This document shows positions 9,261 to 16,974 of a DNA stretch of 64,000 bases, one piece after another (the first letter of the stretch is position 1; each line of letters begins with the position of its first letter). The notes below the pieces were generated by a model. It worked only from the letters and a program-made list of their open reading frames with translations. It was not told the origin of the DNA and did no database searches. The stretch is taken from assembly GCA_002842215.1 (NCBI GenBank), contig PHCC01000002.1:214011-278010 (forward strand), given 5' to 3'. Source of the stretch: Betaproteobacteria bacterium HGW-Betaproteobacteria-9. GTDB taxonomy: Bacteria; Pseudomonadota; Gammaproteobacteria; Burkholderiales; Burkholderiaceae_C. Made by a program: the position numbers and the translations under genes.

Positions 9261-10571
9261 TCAGGCTTGGAAAGGAAAGGGGTTCGGGAGCGAGGCGGCG
9301 GGCGGTAGCACCACCACCGGTGAAAAGCCGCCGCCTTCGGTGCGGAAGTTGGTGGTCTGGCCCGACCAGGTGCGCGCGGCCAGCAGTTGCACCTGGCCGC
9401 GGTAGGTGTAGGCGCGCAGGTCCAGCTTGAGGCGGATGGTCTGGCCATCGACGGACACCAGCCGCTCGCTGGGCGGCACGGTGGTCTGGGCCACGTAGTC
9501 GCCCGCGAGGATGTCACCCCACACGCGCCGGGTGAGTTTGTCGCCACGGTAGGCGGCTCGGGCGCCGAAACCGGCGGCGGGTTTGAAGAACAGTTCGCGC
9601 CGCTGGGCCCAGAGCGCATCGGCGTTGGTGGCGGTGACGCGCTGTGTGGCGGGCACCACCTGGCGCAGCACGGCGCGGTCGGCTTCGCTCACGCCCCAGG
9701 CTTCGAGCAGGGCGGCGTCGGACATTGCGATCAGGTTGCGTTTGTCAGCGTACAGCGCATGCGTGCGCGGGTGCGGCGTGACCACGGCCGCGCCGGCGCG
9801 GTAGGCCTGCTGCAGCGCTTCGTGGCTGTTGTCCTGCAGGTAAAAGTCGGTCAGGCGGTTGTAGACCAGGTCCACCCGCATACCGTCCGGCAGGGCCGGG
9901 TGCCAGAGCGCGCCGTCCCGCCATTGCAGCTCGCGCGCATCGGCCACCACGGCGATCAGGCCCTGCGCGGCGAACAGCGCGCGCACCATTTCGAATTCGG
10001 GCGCCAGGTACTGCTGGCCGGGCGCGTCGTCCACGATCAGCACGTTGCGCAGCGGCGCGTCGCCGCGCTGCGACCGCCACTCGGCGCGGAACATGGCCAC
10101 GAACACCTCGTCCAGTCGCAGCAGCGTGTCCGTCGGGTCGAACAGCGGCTCGAAGCCGGCGCAGCAGGCGCGGTGCGCCCGTGCCAGCGCGGCGTTGAGC
10201 AGGGCGCCGCCGGCGTTGCTGTTGATCTCGATCAGCTTGGGGCCGTCGGCGGCGAGGTGGAAGTCGTAGCCCATGAACACGCCGGCCGGACACCAGTCCA
10301 GCGCTGCGATCGGGTTCGCTCGCGCCAGGGCCAGGGCGTGCCAGGCGGGCAGGGCTATCACTCGCTCCAGCGTGGTCACAGCCTGCACGATCTGCTGCTG
10401 CACCCCCGAGTCCAGGAACACCGCGCTGGCTGAAAACAGGTGCGGGTGACTCTCAGCCAGCCGCGCGGTCAGGCCACCGAGCGCCGGGCTGGTTTCCAGT
10501 TGCTCGCGCAATCGGTTGGGCTGCAAGGTCTGGCAGGCACAGCCGAGGTTGATCGCGTCGGCCAGGTTCAT
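9261..10571 (-). CDS. ATP-grasp-like protein of the ars operon (possibly circularly permuted)
   Basis: A 436-residue protein without an established function that I know of. An acidic motif LIEINSNAGGAL (E115, N117) resembles the Mg-binding E-x-N of ATP-grasp ligases. A Lys-Pro glycine loop FFKPAAGFGARAA (K330) resembles the nucleotide-binding strand and loop. These occur in the reverse of the usual order, as in circularly permuted ATP-grasp enzymes such as glutathionylspermidine-synthase relatives. The ATG at 10571 overlaps the arsR stop (ATGA), so it is coupled to arsR, and arsI follows 12 bp downstream. A ligase making or modifying a thiol or peptide for arsenic handling is an inference from context. 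The frame is open upstream, but that part is arsR antisense-frame sequence. Confidence 0.75.
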   Translation of the reverse strand: MNLADAINLGCACQTLQPNRLREQLETSPALGGLTARLAESHPHLFSASAVFLDSGVQQQIVQAVTTLERVIALPAWHALALARANPIAALDWCPAGVFMGYDFHLAADGPKLIEINSNAGGALLNAALARAHRACCAGFEPLFDPTDTLLRLDEVFVAMFRAEWRSQRGDAPLRNVLIVDDAPGQQYLAPEFEMVRALFAAQGLIAVVADARELQWRDGALWHPALPDGMRVDLVYNRLTDFYLQDNSHEALQQAYRAGAAVVTPHPRTHALYADKRNLIAMSDAALLEAWGVSEADRAVLRQVVPATQRVTATNADALWAQRRELFFKPAAGFGARAAYRGDKLTRRVWGDILAGDYVAQTTVPPSERLVSVDGQTIRLKLDLRAYTYRGQVQLLAARTWSGQTTNFRTEGGGFSPVVVLPPAASLPNPFPFQA

Positions 10572-10921
10572 GGCGCCGTCCCGCAACCAGTGCAGCCGGC
10601 ATCCACCGGGACTTCGCAGGGCTGGCCGGCACAGCAGTGTTCGGTGAGGTAGCCGAGCAGGGCGTTCATGCGGTCGAAGCTGGCGCGGTAGATCAGGTGG
10701 CGGCCCTGCGGCTCGGCGCTCACCAGGTCGGCGTGGGCCAGTTCCTTGAGGTGGAACGAGAGTGCGCTGGGCGACACCCCCAGCTGTTCGGCCAGCACGC
10801 CAGGCGTGAGGCCGTCGGGGCCGGCCACGACCAGCGCACGGAAGGCGCGCAGGCGCTGCACCTGGGCAAGCGCGGCCAGCGCGCTCAGGGCCTGGGATTC
10901 CAAGGGTGATGTGATTTCCAT
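10568..10921 (-). CDS. arsR: ArsR family arsenite-responsive repressor
   Basis: A 117-residue winged-helix repressor of the ars operon. The DNA-recognition helix is in LGVSPSALSFHLKEL (about residues 47-61). The As(III) site is in the C-terminal part: C96, C97 and C102 (EHCCAGQPC), an arrangement like that of the Acidithiobacillus-type ArsR rather than the R773 type, with two more cysteines at 110 and 113. It is the first gene of the operon. An inverted repeat starts 2 bp upstream of its ATG. Confidence 0.95.
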   Translation of the reverse strand: MEITSPLESQALSALAALAQVQRLRAFRALVVAGPDGLTPGVLAEQLGVSPSALSFHLKELAHADLVSAEPQGRHLIYRASFDRMNALLGYLTEHCCAGQPCEVPVDAGCTGCGTAP

Positions 10922-10922
10922 A

Positions 10923-10940
10923 TTTCAATATTACTTGAAA
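10923..10940 (-). promoter_or_regulatory. Probable ArsR operator
   Basis: Read on the minus strand, TTTCAAGTAATATTGAAA is an inverted repeat of TTTCAA and TTGAAA with a 6-bp spacer. It ends 1 bp before the arsR start codon (10921-10919). That leaves no room for a ribosome site, so either the message is leaderless or the operator covers the initiation region. Half-sites TTCAA/TTGAA suit ArsR-type repressors. Confidence 0.7.
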
Positions 10941-10986
10941 CATGGAATCGATGTCTGTTTTTTTCCGTGTCTACACGGGTCGGGGG

Positions 10987-11015
10987 GTGTCATCAAAACT
11001 TCATGCCGCTGCCAC
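10987..11015 (+). promoter_or_regulatory. Candidate PHO box upstream of olsB
   Basis: Three repeats resembling CTGTCAT occur with exact 11-bp spacing: GTGTCAT (10987), ACTTCAT (10998) and CTGCCAC (11009). PhoB sites are 7-bp repeats separated by 4 bp. The first copy is good and the second is poor (4 of 7). No convincing -10 box follows. The pstS and ppk sites in this window are stronger. Confidence 0.5.
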
Positions 11016-11109
11016 AGACGGGACACGCGCGATTCCCAGAATGCAGGTTCATGAACACGAGCACACCGACCACAGCGCCTGCGATGGGCGCATCCACCAG
11101 GAGCCTGCC

Positions 11110-11976
11110 ATGAGAGAACTGCCCACCCCCACACTGAACCTCTCGCCGGTGAGCCGGCCCCGGGGGTTGCTTCATCCGCGCTCACCTGCTCAGTCTCAGC
11201 CCCTGGTGGCCAGGCCGCTGGCGAAAACGCCCGCGGCTGGTGGTATCGAAGTCTCGTGGGCCCGCCACCTGGACGAGGTTCGTGAAGCGCAACGGCTGAG
11301 GCACGCGGTGTTTGCCGGCGAGATGGGGGCCATCCTCTCGAACGCCGTGCCCGGGCACGACGTGGACCTGTTCGACGACTTCTGTGAACACCTGCTTGTG
11401 CGCGACAGCGCCACGCGGCAGGTGATCGGCACTTACCGCGTGCTCACGCCGGCCCAGGCCCGGCGCGTGGGCAGCACCTACAGCGACACCGAATTCGACC
11501 TGACCCGCCTGCGCAATGTGCGCGAGCGCATGGTGGAACTGGGCCGCAGCTGCGTGCACCGCGACCACCGCCACGGCGGCGTGATCATGGCGCTGTGGGG
11601 TGCACTGGCCGAATTCATGGTGCGCAACCAGCTCGACACCATGATCGGTTGCGCCAGCATCCCCATGCAGCACCAGGGCGAACACGGCATGGTCGGCGGC
11701 GGCCATGCCGCGGCCAGCATCTGGCGCCAGGTGAAAGAGAAGCACCTCGCTTCCATCGAATTCCACGTGCGCCCGCGCCTGCCGCTGCCCATCGAACAAC
11801 TCGACGACACGCTCGACGTGGAGCCGCCCGCGCTGATCAAAGGTTATCTGCGCCTGGGCGCCAAGGTGCTGGGCGCACCCGCCTGGGACCCGGACTTCAA
11901 CGCCGCCGATCTGCCGATGATGATGCGCATCGCCGATCTGCCAGCGCGCTACCGCAAGCACTTCCTGGGTTGTTGA
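11110..11976 (+). CDS. olsB: L-ornithine N-acyltransferase, OlsB family
   Basis: A GNAT-fold acyl-ACP-dependent enzyme that makes lyso-ornithine lipid, the first step of phosphorus-free ornithine lipid synthesis. The 288-residue protein has the family core (QRLRHAVFAGEMGA, GTYRVLTPAQAR, ELGRSCVHRDHRHGGVIMALW). ATG 11110 has AGGAG six bases upstream and is preferred over upstream starts. An OlsA partner is not in the window. The next two genes, a PlcP-type phospholipase and an Agt-type glycosyltransferase, also serve lipid replacement under phosphate starvation, and a PHO-box-like array lies about 95-120 bp upstream. Confidence 0.85.
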   Translation: MRELPTPTLNLSPVSRPRGLLHPRSPAQSQPLVARPLAKTPAAGGIEVSWARHLDEVREAQRLRHAVFAGEMGAILSNAVPGHDVDLFDDFCEHLLVRDSATRQVIGTYRVLTPAQARRVGSTYSDTEFDLTRLRNVRERMVELGRSCVHRDHRHGGVIMALWGALAEFMVRNQLDTMIGCASIPMQHQGEHGMVGGGHAAASIWRQVKEKHLASIEFHVRPRLPLPIEQLDDTLDVEPPALIKGYLRLGAKVLGAPAWDPDFNAADLPMMMRIADLPARYRKHFLGC

Positions 11977-12060
11977 CCCCCCCGCCGCACTTCGTGCGAC
12001 CCCCCAGGGGGCGGCACTGGCCGTCCGGCAAAGCCGGCCCGGCGGTGCCCTGGGATGGGT
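11977..12060 (+). repeat. Stop-codon-linked triple-hairpin repeat, copy B
   Basis: Starts with a C-run directly at the olsB stop (TGA then CCCCCCC). It then has a CGCAC-TTC-GTGCG hairpin, a CCCCCC/GGGGG hairpin and CCGGCAAAGCCGG (12025-12037). It fills most of the olsB-plcP gap and could lower read-through into plcP. Confidence 0.7.
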
Positions 12061-12100
12061 CACTTCGGCGGCGCTGGCATGGCTGATCCAAAGGAACCAC

Positions 12101-12976
12101 ATGAGAACAACCTTTGAAGCACTGGGTGGGTGGGGGCTGGCTGGGGTTCTGCCGATCGGCGCCGATGCCGACGACGAGCAGCCCAACGATGGCGGAGAAC
12201 GGCCCCGTTTCCGGGCCGTTTTCATTTCTGATCTGCACCTGGGCACGGCCGGCTGCCAGGCCAGCGCCTTGCTGGAGTTCCTCAAGCACCACCCGAGCCA
12301 GACCCTGTACCTGGTGGGCGACATCATTGACGGCTGGCAGCTGCGCCGCAAATGGTTCTGGCCGCAGGCGCACAACGACGTGGTGCAGAAACTGCTGCGC
12401 CGTGCGCGCAAGGGCTGCCGGGTGGTGTTTGTGCCGGGCAACCACGACGAGTTCGCGCGCCAGTTCCACGGCCACAACTTCGGCGGCATCGAGGTCAGCA
12501 ACGAGGCCGTGCACACCACGGCCGACGGGCAGCGGCTCTGGGTTGTGCACGGCGACCACTTTGACGGCGTGATCCAGTGCGCCAAGTGGCTGGCCTACGT
12601 GGGCGACAACCTCTACGAGTTCACGCTGCGCCTGAACCGCCACCTGAACTCGCTGCGCGCGCGCATGGGTTTGCCGTACTGGTCGCTCTCGCAATACCTG
12701 AAACACAAGGTCAAGAGCGCGCTGAACTACGTGACCGATTTCGAGCGCGCCGTGGCCGCCGAAGCGCGCCACAAGGGCTACCAGGGCGTGGTCTGCGGTC
12801 ACATCCATCGCCCGGAAATGCGCCACATCGACGGCACGCTCTACTGCAACGATGGCGACTGGGTGGAAAGCCTGTCGGCGCTGGTCGAGCACATGGATGG
12901 CCGGCTGGAGCTGGTGCACTGGATTCCGTCCATCGCTGAACGGCCGTCAGAGCCGCAGCTGCGCCAGACCGCCTGA
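12101..12976 (+). CDS. Calcineurin-like phosphoesterase, probably PlcP-type phospholipase C
   Basis: A 291-residue metallophosphoesterase with all five metal-binding blocks: SDLHL, GDIIDGW, GNHDE, HGDHFD and GHIHRPEM. Such proteins are often labelled UDP-2,3-diacylglucosamine hydrolase (LpxH-like). The closest functional parallel for this gene pair is PlcP, which under phosphate limitation cleaves phospholipid headgroups to diacylglycerol for a following glycosyltransferase (Agt). Here the glycosyltransferase gene starts 23 bp downstream and olsB lies upstream, which supports PlcP. A ribosome site AAGGAA precedes the ATG. The first 30 or so residues look like an added leader. Confidence 0.8.
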   Translation: MRTTFEALGGWGLAGVLPIGADADDEQPNDGGERPRFRAVFISDLHLGTAGCQASALLEFLKHHPSQTLYLVGDIIDGWQLRRKWFWPQAHNDVVQKLLRRARKGCRVVFVPGNHDEFARQFHGHNFGGIEVSNEAVHTTADGQRLWVVHGDHFDGVIQCAKWLAYVGDNLYEFTLRLNRHLNSLRARMGLPYWSLSQYLKHKVKSALNYVTDFERAVAAEARHKGYQGVVCGHIHRPEMRHIDGTLYCNDGDWVESLSALVEHMDGRLELVHWIPSIAERPSEPQLRQTA

Positions 12977-12999
12977 AGAGTCCACAAGGGGAGACCAAC

Positions 13000-14124
13000 A
13001 TGAAACTGGTTCTGGTGACAGACGCCTGGTTGCCCCAGGTCAACGGCGTGGTGAGCACGCTGGTGGAGCTGGTGCGCCAGCTGCAGGCGCGCGGTGACGA
13101 GGTGGTGGTGATCCAGCCCGGGCAGTTTCGCACCCGGCCGTGCCCCGGGCATCCGGGCATAGCGATGGCGCTGTTCCCGGGCCGGCAACTGGCGCGCATG
13201 GTCGAAGCGGCCAACCCCGATGCCATCCACATCGCCACCGAAGGCCCGCTGGGCTGGGCGGCGCGAAGCCATTGCCTGCGCCGCGGACTGCCTTTCACCA
13301 CCGCATTCCACACCCGGTTTCCCGAGATCCTGCAGGCGATGCTGCGCGTGCCACTGTCCTGGAGCTATGCGTTGCTGCGCCGTTTCCACCGGCCCAGCCG
13401 TGGCGTCATGGTGCCGACCCGCGGTGTGCTCGACCTGCTGGAGCAAAGGAGTTTTGGCAACCTGCTCGAGTGGACACACGGGGTCGACACCCGCCTGTTT
13501 GCGTTCGCCCCCGAGGCCACCGAGTTCCCACCCCTGGGCCACCTGGCGCGGCCGGTGAGCCTGTATGTGGGTCGGATTGCCGCCGAGAAGAACGTCGAGG
13601 CGTTCCTCGCGCTCGACGTGCCGGGCAGCAAGGTGGTGTGTGGGGTGGGGCCGCTGCAGACCGCGCTGCAGGAGCGCTATCCCAATGTGCACTGGCTCGG
13701 TGTGTTGCCGCGCCAGGAACTGGCGCAGGTGTACGCCGCGGCCGACGTGTTCGTGTTTCCCTGCCGCAACGAAACCTTCGGGCAGGTGATGCTCGAAGCC
13801 ATGGCCTGCGGTGTGCCGGTGGCGGCGTATCCGGTGCACGGGCCGCTGCAGGTGTTGGGCGATGCCGGGGCCGGCGCGATGCGCGAAGACCTGCGCGAGG
13901 CCTGGTTCGAGGCGCTGAAGGTCAAGCGCCATGCGGCGCGCGCCCGCGCCCAGCAGTTCAGCTGGGGCCGTGCCACGACCCTGTTTACCTCTTTCCTGGT
14001 GCTGTTGCCGCCGCGGCAGCGCAAACCCCGGCCGTCGCCGCTGAACGCGGCCGCTGCCGTGCGGTCCTTGCCGGGCATCGAGGTGGTCAGACTGTCACAC
14101 AAACGTCATCCAGCTGTTGAATAA
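13000..14124 (+). CDS. GT4-family glycosyltransferase, probably Agt-type diacylglycerol glycosyltransferase
   Basis: A 374-residue GT-B enzyme. The N-terminal acceptor domain starts VTDAWLPQVNGVVSTL. The C-terminal donor domain has SLYVGRIAAEKN and the E-x7-E motif in ETFGQVMLEAMACGVPV. SqdX/Agt-like enzymes have this layout and transfer a sugar to diacylglycerol. It follows the PlcP-like gene by 23 bp with its own ribosome site (AGGGGAG), so the two form an operon. The last coding bases contain the PHO box that serves ppk. The sugar donor cannot be deduced. Confidence 0.8.
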   Translation: MKLVLVTDAWLPQVNGVVSTLVELVRQLQARGDEVVVIQPGQFRTRPCPGHPGIAMALFPGRQLARMVEAANPDAIHIATEGPLGWAARSHCLRRGLPFTTAFHTRFPEILQAMLRVPLSWSYALLRRFHRPSRGVMVPTRGVLDLLEQRSFGNLLEWTHGVDTRLFAFAPEATEFPPLGHLARPVSLYVGRIAAEKNVEAFLALDVPGSKVVCGVGPLQTALQERYPNVHWLGVLPRQELAQVYAAADVFVFPCRNETFGQVMLEAMACGVPVAAYPVHGPLQVLGDAGAGAMREDLREAWFEALKVKRHAARARAQQFSWGRATTLFTSFLVLLPPRQRKPRPSPLNAAAAVRSLPGIEVVRLSHKRHPAVE

Positions 14125-14125
14125 T
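14092..14125 (+). promoter_or_regulatory. PHO box and -10 of ppk, inside the 3' end of the glycosyltransferase gene
   Basis: Repeats spaced 11 bp apart: CTGTCAC (14092-14098), ACGTCAT (14103-14109) and CTGTTGA (14114-14120). AATAAT at 14120-14125 begins 10 bp after the second repeat, the same spacing as in the pstS promoter of this window. The site therefore looks like a PhoB-activated promoter for ppk. Confidence 0.65.
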
Positions 14126-14200
14126 CGTCAAGATCATGTGTCATGGACGCCAGCCCAGACCGGCTGGCCCTTGCCGCATCCCCTGATACCCACGGTTTTC

Positions 14201-16282
14201 ATGAGCGCCAGCAACCCACAGACCCGCCTGACTTTTCTGGACCGAGACCACAGCATCCTGGCTTTCAACGAGCGGGTGATGGACTGGGCGCGCCGAACCG
14301 ATGTGCCCCTGCTGGAACGCCTGCGCTACCTGAGCATCGTTTCCAGCAACCTCGACGAGTTCTTCGAGGTGCGCATGGCGCCCCAGCTCAACGCGCACAA
14401 GATCCGTGAGCAGCGCGGCCTGTACACCGTCGAAACCTACGAACAGCTGTCCGCCAAGGTGCATGCCCTTGTGGCGCAGCAGTACGCCATCTACAACGAC
14501 GAACTGCTGCCCTTGCTGGAGAAGAAGGGCATCAAGCTGGTGGCCCACGGTGAGCGCAACCCGCGCCAGCGCCGCTGGGTCAAGGAGTTCTTTCAGCGCG
14601 AAGTGCAACCCCTGTTGTTGCCTGTGGGCCTGGACCCCGCGCACCCGTTTCCCCAGGTGGCGAACAAGTCGCTCAACTTCATCGTGCGGCTCACCGGCAA
14701 GGACGCGTTTGGCCGCGAGAACGAGATCGCCATCGTCAAGGTGCCGCGCATCCTGCCGCGCTTCTTCCGCATGCCACCGGTCAAGGGTTCGAAGCAGAGC
14801 CACTTTGTCTCCATCTCCAGCCTGATCCGCTCGCACCTGGCCGACCTGTTCCCGGGCCGGCAGGTGACCGAGTTTTCGCAGTTCCGCGTCACGCGCCACT
14901 CCGACCTCGCGGTGGACGAAGAAGAGGTGAAAAACCTGCGCACCGCGCTGCGCAAAGGCCTGCAGCAACGCCACTATGGTGAAGCGCTGCGTCTGGAGAT
15001 CTCGGCCGGCTGCTCCGACTACCTCGCCGGCTTTCTGCTGGCGCAGTTTGCGCTGCCGCAGGAGGCCCTGTTCCGGGTGCCCGGCCCGGTGAACCTGGTG
15101 CGGCTGAACCAGCTCATTGACCAGATCGATGCGCCCGCGCTGCGCTTCGAGCGCTACAACGCCGGCTGGCCGGTGCAACTGGTGCCGGGCCAGTCGTATT
15201 TCGAGCAGCTGCAGCAGGGCGACGTGTTGATCCACCAGCCTTACGAGAGTTTTGACGCGGTGCTCGCCTTCCTGCGCGAAGCGGTCGAAGACCCGGACGT
15301 GCTGGCCATCAAGCAGACCATCTACCGCACCGGCGCCAAGTCCGAGTTGATGAACCTGCTGCGCGAAGCCGTGCGCCGCGGCAAGGAAGTCACCGCGGTG
15401 GTGGAACTCAAGGCACGCTTTGACGAAGAAGCCAACATCAACTACGCCGAACGCCTCGAATCCGTGGGCGCGCAGGTGGTGTACGGCGTGGTGGGCCTGA
15501 AGACCCACGCCAAGATGATGCTCATCACGCGGCGGGAAGACGGCCGGCTCAAACGCTACGCCCACCTCTCCACCGGCAACTACAACCCCGGCACCGCCAG
15601 GCTCTATACCGACCTGAGCTACCTCACCGCCGACGACACGCTCACCGCCGATCTGGAGCAGGTGTTCCTGCACCTGGCCAGCCAGAACCGGCTGCCCAGG
15701 CTGAACAAGGTGCTGATCGCCCCGTTTCATCTGCACAAGACCATGCTGGACAAGGTGGAGGCCGCGGGTGCGGCCGCCAAGGCCGGCAAGGAAGCCCGCA
15801 TCATCCTCAAGATGAACGCCCTGACCGATGAGCCCCTGGCCCGGGCGCTGGCGTTGGCCTCGCAACTGGGTGCCAAGATCGACATCATCGTGCGCGGCGC
15901 CTGCATCCTGCCGGCGCAGGTGCCGGGTGTGACCGACAACGTGCGGGTGCGCTCGGTCATCGGCCGGTTGCTGGAGCACTCGCGGGTGTTCTATTTCCGC
16001 ACCGACGAGATCGAAGAACTCTGGCTGTCCAGTGCCGACTGGATGAACCGCAACATGCTGCGCCGGGTCGAACTGGCCTGGCCCGTGACCGACAGCGCGT
16101 TGCGCCACCGCATCATGGACGAGTGCCTGTCGGCCTGTCTGCACGACACCAAAGACGCCTGGCTGCTGCAACCGGACGGCCGGTACGTGCCGGCCGCCGT
16201 GCTCGCCGGTGCAAAGGGACGCAGTGCGGTGCCGCAGTCAGCACAGGCCAGCCTGATGGCGCGCTACGGCAGCAAGGGCTGA
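14201..16282 (+). CDS. ppk: Polyphosphate kinase PPK1
   Basis: Polymerises the gamma-phosphate of ATP into polyphosphate. The 693-residue product matches the family size. Landmarks are the N-terminal ILAFNERVMDWA and SSNLDEFFEVRM, the catalytic histidine region GLKTHAKMMLITRRE, STGNYNPGTARLYTDLSY, and the second conserved histidine near IGRLLEHSRVFYF. I use ATG 14201: an in-frame start at 14117 would put the PHO box inside the coding region. SixA follows downstream, and the exopolyphosphatase lies 5.5 kb away on the other strand. Confidence 0.96.
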   Translation: MSASNPQTRLTFLDRDHSILAFNERVMDWARRTDVPLLERLRYLSIVSSNLDEFFEVRMAPQLNAHKIREQRGLYTVETYEQLSAKVHALVAQQYAIYNDELLPLLEKKGIKLVAHGERNPRQRRWVKEFFQREVQPLLLPVGLDPAHPFPQVANKSLNFIVRLTGKDAFGRENEIAIVKVPRILPRFFRMPPVKGSKQSHFVSISSLIRSHLADLFPGRQVTEFSQFRVTRHSDLAVDEEEVKNLRTALRKGLQQRHYGEALRLEISAGCSDYLAGFLLAQFALPQEALFRVPGPVNLVRLNQLIDQIDAPALRFERYNAGWPVQLVPGQSYFEQLQQGDVLIHQPYESFDAVLAFLREAVEDPDVLAIKQTIYRTGAKSELMNLLREAVRRGKEVTAVVELKARFDEEANINYAERLESVGAQVVYGVVGLKTHAKMMLITRREDGRLKRYAHLSTGNYNPGTARLYTDLSYLTADDTLTADLEQVFLHLASQNRLPRLNKVLIAPFHLHKTMLDKVEAAGAAAKAGKEARIILKMNALTDEPLARALALASQLGAKIDIIVRGACILPAQVPGVTDNVRVRSVIGRLLEHSRVFYFRTDEIEELWLSSADWMNRNMLRRVELAWPVTDSALRHRIMDECLSACLHDTKDAWLLQPDGRYVPAAVLAGAKGRSAVPQSAQASLMARYGSKG

Positions 16283-16315
16283 GAGTCTTTTGTTCATGTC
16301 CGCTCACCCCCCCAA

Positions 16316-16402
16316 AACGCCCCCGCTCTGCGTTGCAAATGCGCGGCATAGGCCGAGCTATGACTGTGCTTTGCGCCTTGATCGGGAGCATGTTGGGGCG
16401 TT
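16316..16402. repeat. Long imperfect inverted repeat between ppk and sixA
   Basis: Outer arms AACGCCCC (16316-16323) and GGGGCGTT (16395-16402) enclose further paired blocks, including GCAAA/TTTGC and CATAG/CTATG near the centre. The whole could fold into one hairpin of about 87 bases. It is probably a dispersed intergenic element; no second copy was noticed in this window. Confidence 0.5.
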
Positions 16403-16454
16403 GCTCGGCCACGCCCAAAAAACTCTCAACCTCTGACAAGGAAAGGGCCAGGCT

Positions 16455-16937
16455 GTGGATCTGATCCTCTGGCGACACGCCGAAGCCTACGATCACCCCG
16501 ACCCGGTCAACGGGCAGCAGGGCGACCCACTCGACCTCGCCCGCCGCCTGACCCCGCGGGGCGACAAGCAGGCCGCCCGCATGGCCGCCTGGCTCGACCG
16601 CCAACTGCCCGATGGCGCCCGCATCTTCGCCAGCCCCGCTGCGCGCGCAGAACAGACGGCGCAGGCGCTGGGGCGCAAATTCAAGCTGCGCGATGAACTC
16701 GCTCCGGACGGCGACCCGCTGTCTTTGCTGGAGCTGGTGCAGTGGCCCAACGGCAAATCGCCGGTGGTGGTGGTTGGTCACCAGCCGATGCTGGGCAGCG
16801 TGATCGCGCGCCTGCTCGGTTTGCCGGAAGAGTACTGCCCGATGAAGAAGGGCGCGCTCTGGTGGCTGCGCCACCGGGAGCGCAACGGTGCACTTCAGAC
16901 AGTGCTGGTCACGGTGCAGACGCCCGAGCTGATCTGA
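16455..16937 (+). CDS. sixA: SixA-type phosphohistidine phosphatase
   Basis: A 160-residue histidine-phosphatase (RHG) protein. The catalytic RHAEA motif is at residues 7-11, with the second histidine in VVGHQPMLG. SixA removes phosphate from histidine phosphotransfer domains or PTS proteins. It starts at GTG 16455 behind AAGGAAAGGG. It is near a hybrid kinase with a C-terminal HPt domain (minus strand, 17609-20575), a plausible but unproven substrate. Confidence 0.88.
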   Translation: MDLILWRHAEAYDHPDPVNGQQGDPLDLARRLTPRGDKQAARMAAWLDRQLPDGARIFASPAARAEQTAQALGRKFKLRDELAPDGDPLSLLELVQWPNGKSPVVVVGHQPMLGSVIARLLGLPEEYCPMKKGALWWLRHRERNGALQTVLVTVQTPELI

Positions 16938-16974
16938 GCGTCTGCGGGCAGCGCCCGCTCAGGGCGCTGCGGCA

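Noticed and set aside
12101..12976. Calling the metallophosphoesterase LpxH
   Set aside because: The metal motifs are shared by LpxH and PlcP; the gene pair with a GT4 glycosyltransferase and olsB favours PlcP, though LpxH-like activity is not excluded.
14141..16171. 676-codon open frame antisense to ppk
   Set aside because: Pure shadow of ppk, which has catalytic motifs and correct length.
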